Origin: Pilaira anomala
Lineage: Eukaryota; Mucoromycota; Mucoromycetes; Mucorales; Mucoraceae
Length of the DNA stretch: 64,000 nt
NCBI GenBank assembly: GCA_025716855.1
Contig: JAIXMQ010000002.1
Location: forward strand, 310,001 to 374,000
Reading direction: 5' to 3'
This document shows positions 47,192 to 59,489 of this stretch, piece after piece (the stretch's first letter is position 1; the number at the start of each line of letters is the position of its first letter). The position numbers were made by a program, and so were the translations under genes. The notes under the pieces were generated by a model. It saw nothing but the letters and a program-made list of their open reading frames with translations, ran no database searches and was not told the origin of the DNA.

Positions 47192-47902
47192 ATGGCACAA
47201 AATATAGAATTTTTTTTACATCCACCTTCACCAAAAGTTACAGTAAACCAATATACTTTACCGCCTGTCAGCCGATTATTCCATGAAAGTCATACCAATA
47301 TACGTAGCTTACCATCACTTTGTCTACCATTTACTTCATCCGGTAGATCTGATATAGATCTTTATTCTGAAAACAACTCTCTACCTTCGTTATCACCCTT
47401 TATAGGATCCTTATTACTGGATTCTCCACCGTCTCATAATAGATTATTACCATTGCCAACAAATACTAGAACTAGATCACTTTCAAATGCATCAACCAAC
47501 TCTATATGTTCATTAAATTCGATCCTCAATGATCCCTTAAAGACGAACTTACTAAAATATGCATTAAAAGAGTCAGACTTATCAAGCAATTCAGTAGAAC
47601 CAATTAAACGGAAAAGAGGTAGACCGCCCAATTCAACTAAACCCATTAAGCAAGGTGACCATTGGACGTTTGTTACGCCTACCGTATGGGATGTGAAACA
47701 CATGCCAGTAGTTGATTCAAAACCAAAAAATCATAATTGTAATGTATTACACTGGCCAACACAAGTAAATCAAAATACGTTTACTCCATTATCGATTCCA
47801 AAGAAGAAGAGAGGTAGAAAGCCAAAAATGCAATTAGAAGGTAACTTTTGTTTTGTTTGGCGTGACTTGATTGCTCGTCGTGGTCCAAATAGAAAAAAAT
47901 GA
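47192..47902 (+). CDS. AT-hook DNA-binding protein
   Basis: Single-exon frame of 236 residues. Residues 1-135 are Ser/Pro/Leu-rich and probably disordered. Two AT-hook motifs follow: KRKRGRPPNSTKP at about 139-151 and KKKRGRKPKMQ at about 204-214; the GRP core (GRK in the second) binds the minor groove of AT-rich DNA. Between them is a Trp-containing segment (HWTFVTPTVWDVKHMPV) that recurs in a weaker form after the second hook (FVWRDLIARRG), so hook plus Trp segment may be a duplicated module. Likely nuclear, chromatin or transcription role by domain inference. The ATG at 47192 follows a T-rich leader; no intron is needed. Confidence 0.8.
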   Translation: MAQNIEFFLHPPSPKVTVNQYTLPPVSRLFHESHTNIRSLPSLCLPFTSSGRSDIDLYSENNSLPSLSPFIGSLLLDSPPSHNRLLPLPTNTRTRSLSNASTNSICSLNSILNDPLKTNLLKYALKESDLSSNSVEPIKRKRGRPPNSTKPIKQGDHWTFVTPTVWDVKHMPVVDSKPKNHNCNVLHWPTQVNQNTFTPLSIPKKKRGRKPKMQLEGNFCFVWRDLIARRGPNRKK

Positions 47903-48926
47903 TATCGCGTAGTCTTTGTGGATGTGTGTGCACGGACAACTTTGTGTAAAATACCTACAGATAATGGTCAGGGCAACGTTTAATTGGAGGGGTGACCTGC
48001 TTTAAATAAAATGTATTTCACTTGCAAAAAATTTCAATTTTCAAGATTTTTTTTAAAGGTCATAGCTTACAGACTATTTTTCTTTCCATGGCTTTTGATG
48101 AGCAGCTTATTTATTTGTTTGTTTGTTTGATCATTTTTTTTTAAAAAAAAAGGTTCTCTCCTTATTTTTTTTTAACACATGCTTTTTTGACGAAATTGCT
48201 TTTATTGTCCAGATCTTAATGTAATTACAAGTAAATATATAAGTTGAATTTCAGTTAATAAAGTTTGCTATGTACCAGTATTTAACTGCGCTAATTATTG
48301 TAACATCAACAAAGTCAAATGACAACGATTGAACTTTCGTAAGTATAGTTACCATCCAGCATTAAGTTTTTACTTTTATTTATTTATACATGTATTTTAT
48401 CATCCGGATTCATACCTTTTCATTTTAAAGTAATTTTTTTAAAAAATAGTGAGCTCTTCTGATTATATTAGCGTGGGCAAAAATTAATTCATCATTGGCG
48501 TTAATGTTGGCAAAAATACTTTATAACTTTTTACTCGAAATGGTAGAAGAGGCCAATATATGTAGCATAGAAAATCATGCTGAAAGTAATACACTTGTTA
48601 TTATACTCAAAGAAATCACTTCTGAACAGATTACCAAATATTAAGGTCGAAGGCAAGATAGATGATACTCATGCTTGCTAAATTAGCTTGAAATAATTTC
48701 TATTGAGTTAACAAAACAAGTAGCTGTTTCTTCACATGTTGCTACTTTATAACTAGCTACTTTGTACATGATACCCCTCAAGGCTAATGATTTATACGTT
48801 ATGCTTAAAATTTATCCCTTTATCTTACCAAAAACTTAAATATATCCCTGTAATGGAAAATTTTCTCCCAGCAATGCTACACTGAATGGATTGAGGCACC
48901 ACAAAAAAAACAGAGATTTGTGACGC
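47903..48926. other. intergenic, nothing recognised
   Basis: AT-rich DNA after the AT-hook gene with short homopolymers. No gene or repeat seen. Confidence 0.5.
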
Positions 48927-48928
48927 TA

Positions 48929-49038
48929 TTCTCAAGTAGGATTTTTGCCCTGGCCTGAACTGAGTTAAAAAATGTCCTTTTAAGGCAACTCAGCATTTTT
49001 AACTCAGTCCAGGCCAGGGCAAAAATCCTACTTGAGAA
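48929..49038. mobile_element. 110-bp hairpin MITE flanked by TA
   Basis: Near-perfect inverted repeat: arms of about 45 bp beginning TTCTCAAGTAGGATTTTTGC and reading back in reverse at the right end, separated by about 20 bp. TA lies immediately outside both ends (48927-48928 and 49039-49040). The arms are almost identical, so insertion was recent. No coding sequence. Confidence 0.88.
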
Positions 49039-49221
49039 TATAGACTAAAGCCTTTTGAGCTTTATGCATTAATCAAAGGATTCATAGAGCTAATATTGTA
49101 CTTATACCTTATAAACCATAGCAATACAAGTTTAGTTATTATAAATAAAAATAAATATTTTGCTAATTGATTTTTGCAAAGATGTATAATAAAAGAAAAG
49201 AAGCTAAGATAAGAGAAAACT

Positions 49222-49656
49222 TAAATACCACCATTTAATTTCCTTATATGGGTTTTCTGCCACCTACTTTTTTCAAGTAGGTGGCACCCATTTCTTGTTT
49301 TTAAGACTTTTTAATAATACATCCAATACAACCCTCTATAACAATAGATTTGGAGACTCTCTCTAAGTCAACATCATCTTAACAAACTTTTTTTTTTCGC
49401 TTACATACACACATAAATCAAAAATTAAAAGATTGTCTATGGGATCTTATTAAACAAATAGTCATATGTAAGGAAAGCAACATGAATTTGAATACAGTGA
49501 AGATAATAGATAATTAGCGCAAGCTATATTACCTTTGCTTATCATGGTTATCATTCAACTATTGTAGTTTTGCTTTGAATAGTTGATAATCTCGAAGTGC
49601 TTAAAAAAGGTGGGTGCCAGACAATCCAAATAAGGAAACTAAGTAGGTGGTATTTA
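49222..49656. mobile_element. 435-bp element with imperfect terminal inverted repeats
   Basis: Left end TAAATACCACC followed by TTTCCTTATATGGG; right end reversed gives TAAATACCACC followed by TTTCCTTATTTGG. Just inside the left end is a short hairpin, GCCACCTACTT (49259-49269) with AAGTAGGTGGC (49275-49285), and GGGTGCCA occurs inside the right end. No reading frame of note, so probably a non-autonomous DNA element. Confidence 0.65.
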
Positions 49657-50407
49657 TTGGCTCTGTAAGATAAATAACATAATAAAATAAATAAAGTCTG
49701 AATGTGGAATTATTGGATGGTAAAGACGAGACAAACTTTAGTTAACAAAAAAGATGGTTTTATTTATGTATTAGACAACATATCAGAGGAAACTAAGTTT
49801 TACTCGTTAAGTTAAATTACATAGTAAAGAATAACTTTATTTCTAAACTGCATTAGCTTATTTGAAGCCTTTAAAGTGCAATTAACGTTGCTGTATATAC
49901 TTTCATCTGATAGGGGATTTGGTGGTGCTAACGTTTCTGCATGTATTTTCGTCTGATAGAGCGTTTGGTGGTGTTGACGTTGACATTTTAGTTTTATGAC
50001 CCCAAGTTGAATTACTTGATTAATAAAGACTATTGTAAGTGTGCAACGGATAAGTACAACAACCCAACAATCAATGATAATATTTTTCTTAGAGATGACT
50101 ACCAAGATAAGAACCATCAATCCAACTCTCCCTTCGATATCCGTGCGGTTTTACGTGCCATTACACCCAGGATTAAACTGCACGAACCGCTCGTAAAAGA
50201 GGACAGAAAAGAAGGAGATAATACACAGCTTCGTCAAAACTCACTTTAACAACCGTTTTGTCCTTTTGCTTTCAAGTCCCAGAAGACTACAAATAGCAAT
50301 ATTTCTAAAATGAGTGTTAGAAAGTGTTAGAAACTGTTTGGAAATATAATATATATATAAAAAAAATAACTTACCATCATAACAACAACTAAAGCACTAT
50401 CAGTATT

Positions 50408-50475
50408 AGTCATAGCAATACCTGTCATAGCAACACCTGTCATAGCAACACCTGACATAGCAAAACCGCCGGCCA
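50408..50475. repeat. 15-bp minisatellite
   Basis: Four units of GTCATAGCAACACCT with minor changes, followed by a GCCGGCC region and CCGG palindromes. Too short to be functional as coding sequence. Confidence 0.85.
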
Positions 50476-52159
50476 TAACAATAACCGGCAGCACTGAATA
50501 AGCAAACACCCGGTGATGACAGCAGAAAATTGACACTATGGCACCATATTAACTATTATATCACAAATAGAACAAGAGATACCCGACAAAAGAAACCCAG
50601 AAGCAACTGGTATTCAAATCTTTATGCAGCAAAACACTTAACCTCCTAAAAGTAAACTTCTAAGATCAGGGACTATCCCATGGTAAGTTAATTACAAATG
50701 TAGAATAAAGAAATGTCGAGATTTATACTAATGCGCAAGTAGAGAACTAATACATTACACTTCGAGAAGTGCTGATTGCGGCATGTCAAAGCATTGTAAA
50801 TGTTCCACGGTAAGAAAACCGCTACATTTGCATCACAATCAAACAATATAACACCATACTTTGCAAAAGAAAAGATAATAATGGGTATAAAAGGAGGAAC
50901 AAAAGGGTTGTTTTATATATTTTTTTTAATTCGTATTTTTAATGATCCAAAAAAAAATGTGTCACAAAAAAACAGCAGTGTCACAAAAGACACTTGTTTC
51001 CATATTACACCATTTTACCCCTCTATTTTCTTCTTCTCATTAAAGTGAAGCACCGTAGAAACAGAATTTATTATTATCTCACCTTGATATAAACATAAAG
51101 GTTGTATTTTTTCAAGCTAATGTTGTAATTACAGTCTTTGGGTTACATCGAAAGTTTAATTGAGCTCCATGGGTGAATTTAAAAGTAGGTAAAGAGCAAA
51201 AGTGGAAATATTATTACTCTATATTATGTATAAAAAGAGTATATCTTTCAATTAAAGAGTGTGTAGACACAACTACAACATTACTTTTGATTCGTGGTCT
51301 TATGTAAACGTATTATCAACAAGATATCTTTGTAGGATTACCCCTCTTTTATCTATATATACATATACATATAGACATAGACAGAAAAATAAAGAACATC
51401 ATGTACATATTATTTGCCACACCTTTTCTTTTTCTTTTTATTTTTCATATACCTTAGTATAAAGTGAAATGAATCCAATGTGTTTCTACAGTTAGTGTTA
51501 GTTATTGTTCGATAATTCTTTTTTTTATATCTAGTTGGGCTTGTTTGTTGACTGAATGTTTGATAATTGGTTCAGGTCAAATAAATAACTACCATTAAAA
51601 CTTTCATTATCCTGTGTTTTAAAGGATATTCTTTTCGTATTATCATTCTTTCTTTGTTAGTTTAAATATTCAGAGAGAGAAAAAGTATGATATGTAACAT
51701 AATGATATCTTTAATAATTATAAGGCCTGTTCATCTTTTCATTTGCTTTTGCTAATTCACTTTCGATCTTTATTAGATATATCTTTAGAAACTTTAAGAT
51801 GATTGATGTGACCTCCAATCTACTACTTTCCAAACCCAAGCTTCGACTAAATATCTGGAAGAGCTAGCGTTCAAAGTTACAAGAGTACAACATCAATTCA
51901 CTTCCTCACACGATTCAGCTTTTACAAACATAGATTTGGGCTATGACCCCCAAGACCAATTGCTTCTGCTATCATCCCTGCTGAGTAATTGAAACAAGCT
52001 CTATCTGGTAAAGGTGAGGGCTTTTTGGATCATCACTTGACGAACTTGATCGACATAAACGTACACCCTCACCTCAACTTTTGCCGTAAGTAATAAAGTG
52101 AACCTACATAAAGCTATTCTAGCAACCGGTTGTAGATCGCCGATGATAGTAGTTTTAAT

Positions 52160-52275
52160 GATACAGTAAATGACATTTTATAAGACACAGTGAATGATAT
52201 TTTAAAAAATCTAGTGAGTGATATTTAAAAAAATTCATAGTGAATGATATATATGTATACAAGAATCTAGTGAAA
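52160..52275. repeat. dispersed short repeat family, locus 1
   Basis: Four imperfect units of about 27-30 bp around the core AGTGAATGATATTTTAAA, shared with 61340-61480. Confidence 0.85.
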
Positions 52276-53152
52276 GAAAGTAAGAAAAGAAAGCTGAAAG
52301 AAGATTTATTTTAAATATGGTATACATTATGGAATAGCAAGGAAAAGGAAACATAGTACCTTCTTCCATGATTCATAAGTAAATCTAGTAAAATGTGTAA
52401 ATTAATATTGATCGTTCTTCCGGCGGGGAGTTTTTTTAAAAAATAAATAAAAAAGAGTAGTATGAAGTATAATATAAAGACAGCTTTCAATTTCAGTCAG
52501 CTCGGTATTGAATATTCGACATGTCTGTATGTTTTTGCTGTGCGTCGCTAATCCCCAGGCTTTGGATAATTATTATTAACATTTAAGGCATATACAGAAT
52601 AATCACTCGTACAAAATAGTTTTTTTTCTTTTTACTTTATTTCTATGATGAAGATCAGTAGCTCTTAACAAGATGCTTTCTAATACGCTCCAAAGTAGGT
52701 ATTATAGCTCTTTACTTTGCAGGTTCTCTTCTTTTCGAAGATAAGGTCATTTAGCATACAGATTAAAAATCCCTTTTTTGGGCATAAATTTGAAATCCAC
52801 TTATATTTTTCCTTTCATAGACAGCTTGCAGACTTGTATTTTTTTTATGGTTTTTACTTTATACAGAAATTAAAAACTATATCTTTTTTTTTCTACACAC
52901 AACTCGGTTGTAACTTTTAATTTTAAAACTTTATTTATCCCCCCTTGACTTTTTTTTTGTTCAAGAAAGACATTTTTGTTGAAGAGAGGAACACTTTTTT
53001 TTTTAACAAACGGTTGAATGGCCGCCTGAAATATAGATGTAATTTTGCATGGGGATGAAAAAAAGTCTATTTTCGAAAAAACATATAAATTGCATTTTTT
53101 TTATAATTTATTTCTCATTTCTTTGTGTTCAACTTTTTTTTTTTCTTTTTTA

Positions 53153-55351
53153 ATGTTAGCTACTAAAAATATATCAAGATTATCTAATCTTGTTAGACAA
53201 TGTCGTCGTAATTATGGTCTCCCTGCTTCTGCTATTGGTGTTGGTACTGATCCTAGAAAGGACAAGACAGTTCAATTAACTCCTTTAAGAGGTGTCAATA
53301 TTATCCATGATCCTCTTTTATCAAAAGGTAAAGATTAATTATAAAAGATTATATTATTTCTGGATCAAAAAATCTAACAAAAAAAAAAAATCAAGGCACT
53401 GCATTCAGTATGGCAGAAAGAGAACGTCTTTCTATTCGTGGTCTTGTACCTCCTCGCCGCCAAGAAATGGATAAACAATTACTTCGTATCAAACGTAACT
53501 TGGATGCCTTGGAAACTCCTATTGCCAAATTCGTATTCTTATCAGCCCTTCAAGATAGAAACGAAATTTTGTTTTACAAGTTATTGATCACTTACTTGGA
53601 TGAATTATCTGGAATCATTTATACCCCAACAGGTAAATCTTTTTATTACTATTATTTTTACCCATAATTTCCCGTTATTTATTTAATTTTTATAATTCAG
53701 TCGGTGAAGCATGTTTATTGTCTCATTCAATCTATCGTCGTTCTCGTGGTATGTATTTCTCTTCTCAAGATAGAGGTGCAATGTCTGCTATGGTACACAA
53801 CTGGCCTCATGATGAAGTGGATGTTATTGTTGTTACAGACGGTTCTCGTGTCTTGGGTTTAGGTGATTTGGGTGCAAATGGTATGCAAATCCCCATCGGT
53901 AAACTTAGTTTGGTAAGTCGAATTTTACTCCACTTTTTTTTTTTTTTTTTTGGTAGAGTGCGCCGACTAAAAAAATTAAAAATTTTATAGTATGTTGCTG
54001 CCGGTGGCATCCGTCCTCGTTCTGTACTTCCTGTAGTCTTGGATGTAGGCACAAACAATGAATCTTTATTGAATGATCCTCTTTATCTTGGTATGGGTCA
54101 TCCTAGATTAGATGGCGATGAATACTATTCCATGGTTGATGAATGGGTTACTGCAGTTCATAGCAGATGGCCTAGTAAGTTTTGATTTACTCTAAAAAAA
54201 AAAAAACTTTTTTTTACTGACTTTATAAAAATTTTCTGTAATTTTAGATGCTCTTATTCAATTTGAAGATTTCAAATACCCTCACGCATATAATTTATTA
54301 AACAAATGTAAGTTTTACATGTATATAAATATATATTATAAATAGAAAAGTACGCTAAATTTAGTTGATTTATCTCTATATAGATCGTGAAAAGATTACA
54401 TGTTTCAATGATGATATTCAATCTACATCAGCAATTACTTTAGCTGGTATTCTTGCTTCACTTAAAGCACGTAACCTTTCTACTCAAGACTTAAATCAAG
54501 AACGTATTATTTGTGTTGGTGCAGGATCTGCAGGTGTAGGTGTATGTGAAGGTATTGTGGATGCAATGGTAGCTCAAGGTAAAGTCAAGTCGCGTGAAGA
54601 AGCTTATTCTCGTATCTGGATGTTGGATCAACACGGTCTTCTCGGAAACCCTGCTTTAAGCTCAGTTGATCCTATCACTGCTTATGATGAAAGAAACAAG
54701 TTCTTGGACGAGCGTCAAAGATGTTATGTTAAATCTGATTTGTCTGATCGTCTCTCTCTTGAAGAAGTGATTGAACAAGTGAAGCCTACAGTCCTTCTTG
54801 GTTTGACTGGTGTACCTGGTGTCTTTTCTGAAAAGGCTATTCGTACCATGGCCAAGTATCAAGAGAAGCCTATTGTTTTCCCCTTGAGTAACCCTGATAC
54901 GCGTGCTGAATGTACAGCAGAACAAGCTTTCAAATGGACTGATGGTCGTGCAATCTTTGCTTCTGGTAGTCCCTTTGCTGATGTAACCTTACCTAACGGT
55001 AAAGTCTGTAGAACCAACCAATGTAATAACTCTTACAGTTTCCCTGGTCTTGGTCTTGGTATTACTGTCTCAAGAGCTAGAACTGTTACTCCCAATATGT
55101 TTTTAGAAACTGCTAACACTATCGCTGAATTAGCTAGTCCTGCTCAATTAAAGGAAGGTGTTCTTTTCCCTGGTGTTAGTCATCTTCGTGAGGTTGCATT
55201 AGCTGTTGGTACACGTGTATGTGAAGTTGCTTATAAGGAAAACGTGGCTACTGCTGTCTTACAACCTGGAGAAATCTTGAGTGATGTTGTTCAAAATTCT
55301 ATGTTTGTTCCTGAATATGTTCCTTTGGTTCATTCTCCTAACGCTCATTAA
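53153..55351 (+). CDS. MAE1: NAD-dependent malic enzyme, mitochondrial
   Basis: Oxidative decarboxylation of malate to pyruvate in the mitochondrial matrix. Six exons: 53153-53327, 53396-53632, 53701-53912, 53991-54174, 54248-54307 and 54384-55351, in frame, 611 residues. Start at the ATG after the T-rich leader gives an Arg-rich, acid-free presequence ([20 protein letters not shown]) typical of mitochondrial import. Motifs: [15 protein letters not shown] dimer region, YTPTVGEAC with the catalytic Tyr, [20 protein letters not shown] with the catalytic Lys, [16 protein letters not shown] with metal-binding residues, [10 protein letters not shown] nucleotide-binding loop, and [17 protein letters not shown] over NADP preference is inferred from the mitochondrial location and overall similarity, not from a tested residue. 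All introns are under 80 bp. Symbol follows the yeast gene. Confidence 0.93.
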
Positions 55352-56389
55352 GTAAATCAAAAAAAAAAAGTGCATTATCTCTCTCTCATTTTCATATATA
55401 CTATCATTATAACTTAGACTTTTTCATAAATTATTCCTTATTCACTAATTATAATAAATTTAAATCAAATCGGTATTAATTTAAGCTTTTTACTCGATAT
55501 GTTAACTTAACATTCAATGACGCACGGGTTTCAATTTTTTTGGCACATGGAAACTACCAAGTAGTTTTTAATCTCTGCGGATCATTTGCATTTTAAAGTT
55601 AGTTACAACTGCAGTGGAAAGCTACGGGAATATCCGAAGAAAGCTCGGTATTTTAGGAATTTGTATAGGAGAAACGAAAACAAAAAAAAAACCGCTGAGG
55701 TAGCCCCGCTTTTTCAAAAAAAAACTTTTTACGTAATCAACTTCTTTTTATAAAGAGAATCTTTCTAGTTCATCTTCATGCAAGACTTGTTCAAGAAAAA
55801 TATAGGCTAGAAGCAAGTTTTTTATACGGGGTATATTTGGACGCAAAAGAGATTTTCTCACAGGTTAAATTTGTGACTAATTTCAAGGTGATACATTGTA
55901 ATAAAAGAGGCTGAAAACAATGAGAAGATTATTAAATGTAGCACACATTTACTGTTGGTATATTATTTGTGGGGAAACCCTTTTCCAATTTCTCTTTTTC
56001 CCCATTTCGATCCAGGACGGGAAATTAGCGAAAGACAGTCGGAAATAGTTTGACATACCGCTCATAGATCAAAAACCAATTTTTCCACGAAGTGATGGAT
56101 ATTTTGATAACAAGAGCCTTTTTAAAATTGTTACTGCATTACGGTATTGTAAAGACCCTACGCTATGCTAAGCGTTTGCTGACCTTAATTCCGTTGTAGT
56201 ATGCTAGCATGTTTACATTTATCATAATTTATATGATAAATGAGAATAAACTCCCTTTATCGTATTAAATATTTACAATCAAAAGTTAAACTAGAAGATT
56301 AAAATCTTTAAAATAATTTACAAAATAAAGATGATGGGTGATATGTACAAATTTTAATTTTATGTTGTCAAATTTATCACACTTGTAAT
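55352..56389. other. convergent intergenic region
   Basis: About 1 kb between the stops of malic enzyme and SMPD4. AT-rich, no repeat or gene recognised; several possible poly-A signals on both strands. Confidence 0.5.
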
Positions 56390-58794
56390 TTAAAACCACC
56401 TATTAATAAATTTCTTTACGCATGTATAGATAATAAGAAACACAACAAAGAGAATAGACAAGAAATAGATACGAGTTGCTAAGAATCGAACAGAAAGCGC
56501 ATTTGGAAGAAATTTGGGTCTCGTTTGTGGCGGCAAGTAATAATCGTACTATTTTTTTTTAAAAAAAAAAGAGTAAATTAGTTACGCCATATGTAAAAAA
56601 GAAAGAATGAGGGGCTTACATGGTGGTTGATTCTCTTATTTATTTGTACGGTCCAGCGTACGAGCTCCGGAATCTCATAAGAGCGGACGAAGTTGACTGC
56701 ACGATCACCCAAGGCAGGAATATGATCTTCGGAACATATTGCACGACCTTGCTTTATCGCATCACGTTCTTCTGGTGATAAAAATCCGTTCAAGCCCACA
56801 ACGTTCGGTCGAAGCCAATTAGTTTTTTCATTCTTTTTTAAGGGATCAAATTTATTTGTTGTTGTTGTTGTTGATGATGATGGTGTTGTTGTTGTTGACG
56901 TGGATCGATTATTTATTGACATATCTGAAAGTAAACTGTTAATCCCTACTACTTTAAAAGCACTATTCATATAATCATAGGCATCTTTTAAGGTATCACG
57001 ACGATTTTTTGATGTATCTGTGGTATTCAACCATTTAGAAGTATCACGAATGGCAATAGCGTCATTGATTGCAATTAATGTCTTTAATAAATATTCTGAG
57101 CGCGGGTTCATATCTTTTGCATAAAGTCCTTTTGGTTTCCAAATACCGTTCATACCCTCAAGTGCAACCAAGATTTTATGTACCTGAGCAAGTTTTTCAT
57201 ATACCTTAAAATCCATGGTCTCTGTACCGTAAGATAATTTGGCGAGTGTTTTGAAGGGATCGTATATGGATGGTGTGCTACCTGTTTGGATCTTGAGTAA
57301 GCAGTGTTCTGTTAAACCTAAAAATTCCAAAAGTCCATTTGTGTTGACGAGGTTGATGATACGATAGAGGATACGTAATTGACCGCTTTTCGTTTCATTC
57401 CCTGTATACTGAGATGTTGTTGTTGTCGTGGTGGTCGTTGTTGTTGCAAATGGTGTGGATTGTTGTGATTGTTGTTGTGGTGGAGGCGTAGTATTCTTAA
57501 ATTGAAATGTAGATGTGCGCTGTAAAAAGATATTGACAATAAAGAGATAATAAATTAAATTATCAAGGATAAATAAGGACCAACCGGATCGAATTGGATT
57601 TAATTCACTTTTTTCCATGGATAGTGGTTTAGCACCTAGTCTCCAGGGAGTGACCCAAATACTCCAAATGTCCACCACTTGTAAATAATCGTCATTTTTT
57701 CGCCAATTGAACGCTAAACGAGAGATCAGCATGTATAACTCGTCTTTTAATTTACGGTAGACCTGAGAGATATAGAGTTTATCGTCAGTTGGACAGAGCC
57801 TTAAGTCTTGTCGAACAACGTATTGAACGAATTGAGTAATGTAAGTCATGAGTTCTGGACTTAGACTTTGATTTGTACTAATCCAAGTTGTACGTATCCA
57901 GAGCTCAATGATGGCGTCTACAAAGAAAGGATTTTCTTGTTTTGTAAGGTATTCTTCAAGAACGGGACCATACACACTTCGACCGATAGATCTTAATGAG
58001 CCTGGTATTTGGTATGGCGTGAGTTGTGGTTGTGTAGGGATCATTGGTCGACCTGGTGTTGTATAGGTTGGCTGGGTTACAGGTGGATTTAAACGAGGCC
58101 AGGTGGGTACACTGACAAAGTAGTACAAATAAAATTGAAGCATATTAAATTTAATCTTTCGGTCACCACCTAAACTTGCTGGCGGTAATAAAGTAGATTG
58201 TCTGGTAGCAGCTGTACGGATATCCATTGGGTCCATATTAGAGGCTGTGACAAGGTATGAACAATTCTCGTATACTTTTGGAAGTAGGTGTGTTGAGCCT
58301 GAATTGAGTACTTTTTTTACATCTGCCTAAGTTTTTATGTAAGAGAGAATATGTCAATTTTTAAAATAAAAGAGTTTTTTTTTTTTCAGTTACTTTACAG
58401 GAAGTGAATCAGTTATAAGATCTAATGAGTATTCTGGATACTTTGCTAATTTCAATAAAGCTTTATAGAATTGACCATGAATCGAAAGAAAGTTTTTGAT
58501 GGCGGTATCTTGTACTTGACTCGTTTCGGTTTGTATCCAACCTCTTCAGCTAAAAAATCAGTATTTTTATTTGCATTCAAAGTGATCGTCTGCTTTTTTA
58601 TTTCTTTTTTTTTTTTACCTTGTTGTTGGAGAACCAAAGATGCAGACAAGTAAAGTTGGAAAAAAGTTGTGAAAATCCTTTACGTTTGTACTATTTAATG
58701 TGGTTGCGCTATTAATATAAAGTTCACAATATTTGCTAATGTAGGCGCAAATGTTGACTACACTACGCTGCTGAAAAGATTTGGCGGATTCCAT
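56390..58794 (-). CDS. SMPD4-like neutral sphingomyelinase (nSMase3)
   Basis: Four exons: 58794-58619, 58543-58399, 58326-56620 and 56548-56390, in frame, 728 residues. N-terminus MESAKSFQQRSVVNIC then NFFPTLLVCIFGSP; middle FNMLQFYLYYFVSVPTWP, ENPFFVDAIIELWIRTTWIS and GWSLFILDNLIYYLF; C-terminus LPPQTRPKFLPNALSVRFLA followed by one membrane anchor and a basic tail. These segments and their order match the SMPD4 family (ER/nuclear-envelope membrane protein, first described as a neutral sphingomyelinase; in animals also linked to nuclear pores). Thr and Gln runs near residues 310-340 and 500-510 are local insertions. The last exon adds the anchor; without it the frame reads on only 12 codons. 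Whether fungal members hydrolyse sphingolipid is not established, and fungi lack sphingomyelin itself, so inositol phosphosphingolipids would be the likely substrate. Confidence 0.82.
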
Positions 58795-59480
58795 GATAAG
58801 CTTTTACGTGTTTCACTGTTAAAAAGAAAAAGGTTTCTGTTTTTCATTACTTTTTTTTTTCTTTTTTGAATTTCTGGTGACTCCGTTTTTTTTTGGACTT
58901 TTTCGCGAAACAAAAAAGTCGCGTTTTGATGCAAGACCTGTACATAGAAATACAGGATATGTATACATGTTAACTTTAGAAGAAAATGGAGCGTAAAAGT
59001 ATTAATGCACAAGAATTCAGTTACAACTATTGATTAAATTGTCGTGTTAACAAAATTGGCATTTGGAGACAATGAACGAGAAAAGAAATATGTATTTTTA
59101 TTGGCTTTTAAATTAAAGCTCATTCATGTTTTAAAACGAACAAAGAAAAAATAAAAGATTTGGGTGCCGTAGAATCAAAAGATAACCAGTCCCCAGGGGA
59201 TTTGCATGAATAAGAAAAAACGTTCAGAAAGAGAAAACGACAAAGAAGCTCTCTATTTCAAATTATTTGGATACAAAAAAGGGGAAAAATACGCGCGCCA
59301 TATTTTTTTGTGCACCACATTTTTTCGCGCACCTTTAATCCTAAAAGGTCTTATGCTAAGGGCTAATTGTCACTTGATTGTATTTACCTTATTTTTTCTC
59401 TCACGCCACAAAAACAGTTTTTTTTTTTTTAGTTTCATTATAAATCCTTTTTTTTCTTTAGTTCTTTCTTTTTCTTCTAT
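58795..59480. other. intergenic, nothing firm
   Basis: AT-rich DNA. A plus-strand frame from 59206 runs into the orphan relic but its first ~90 codons are homopolymer-rich and probably not coding. Confidence 0.5.
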
Positions 59481-59489
59481 AACTGGATT

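Larger units (their letters stand above)
49657..53152. other. 3.5-kb gene-poor region
   Basis: No complete gene seen. A plus-strand frame at 50007-50246 and coding-like traces at about 51840-52080 (KYLEELAFKVTRVQHQFTS, then stop) may be gene relics. Short tandem repeats lie at 50405-50475 and 52160-52275 (listed separately). Confidence 0.5.

Noticed and set aside
50007..50249. 80-codon hydrophilic ORF
   Set aside because: Possible gene fragment, but without motif, intron or partner I cannot support it.
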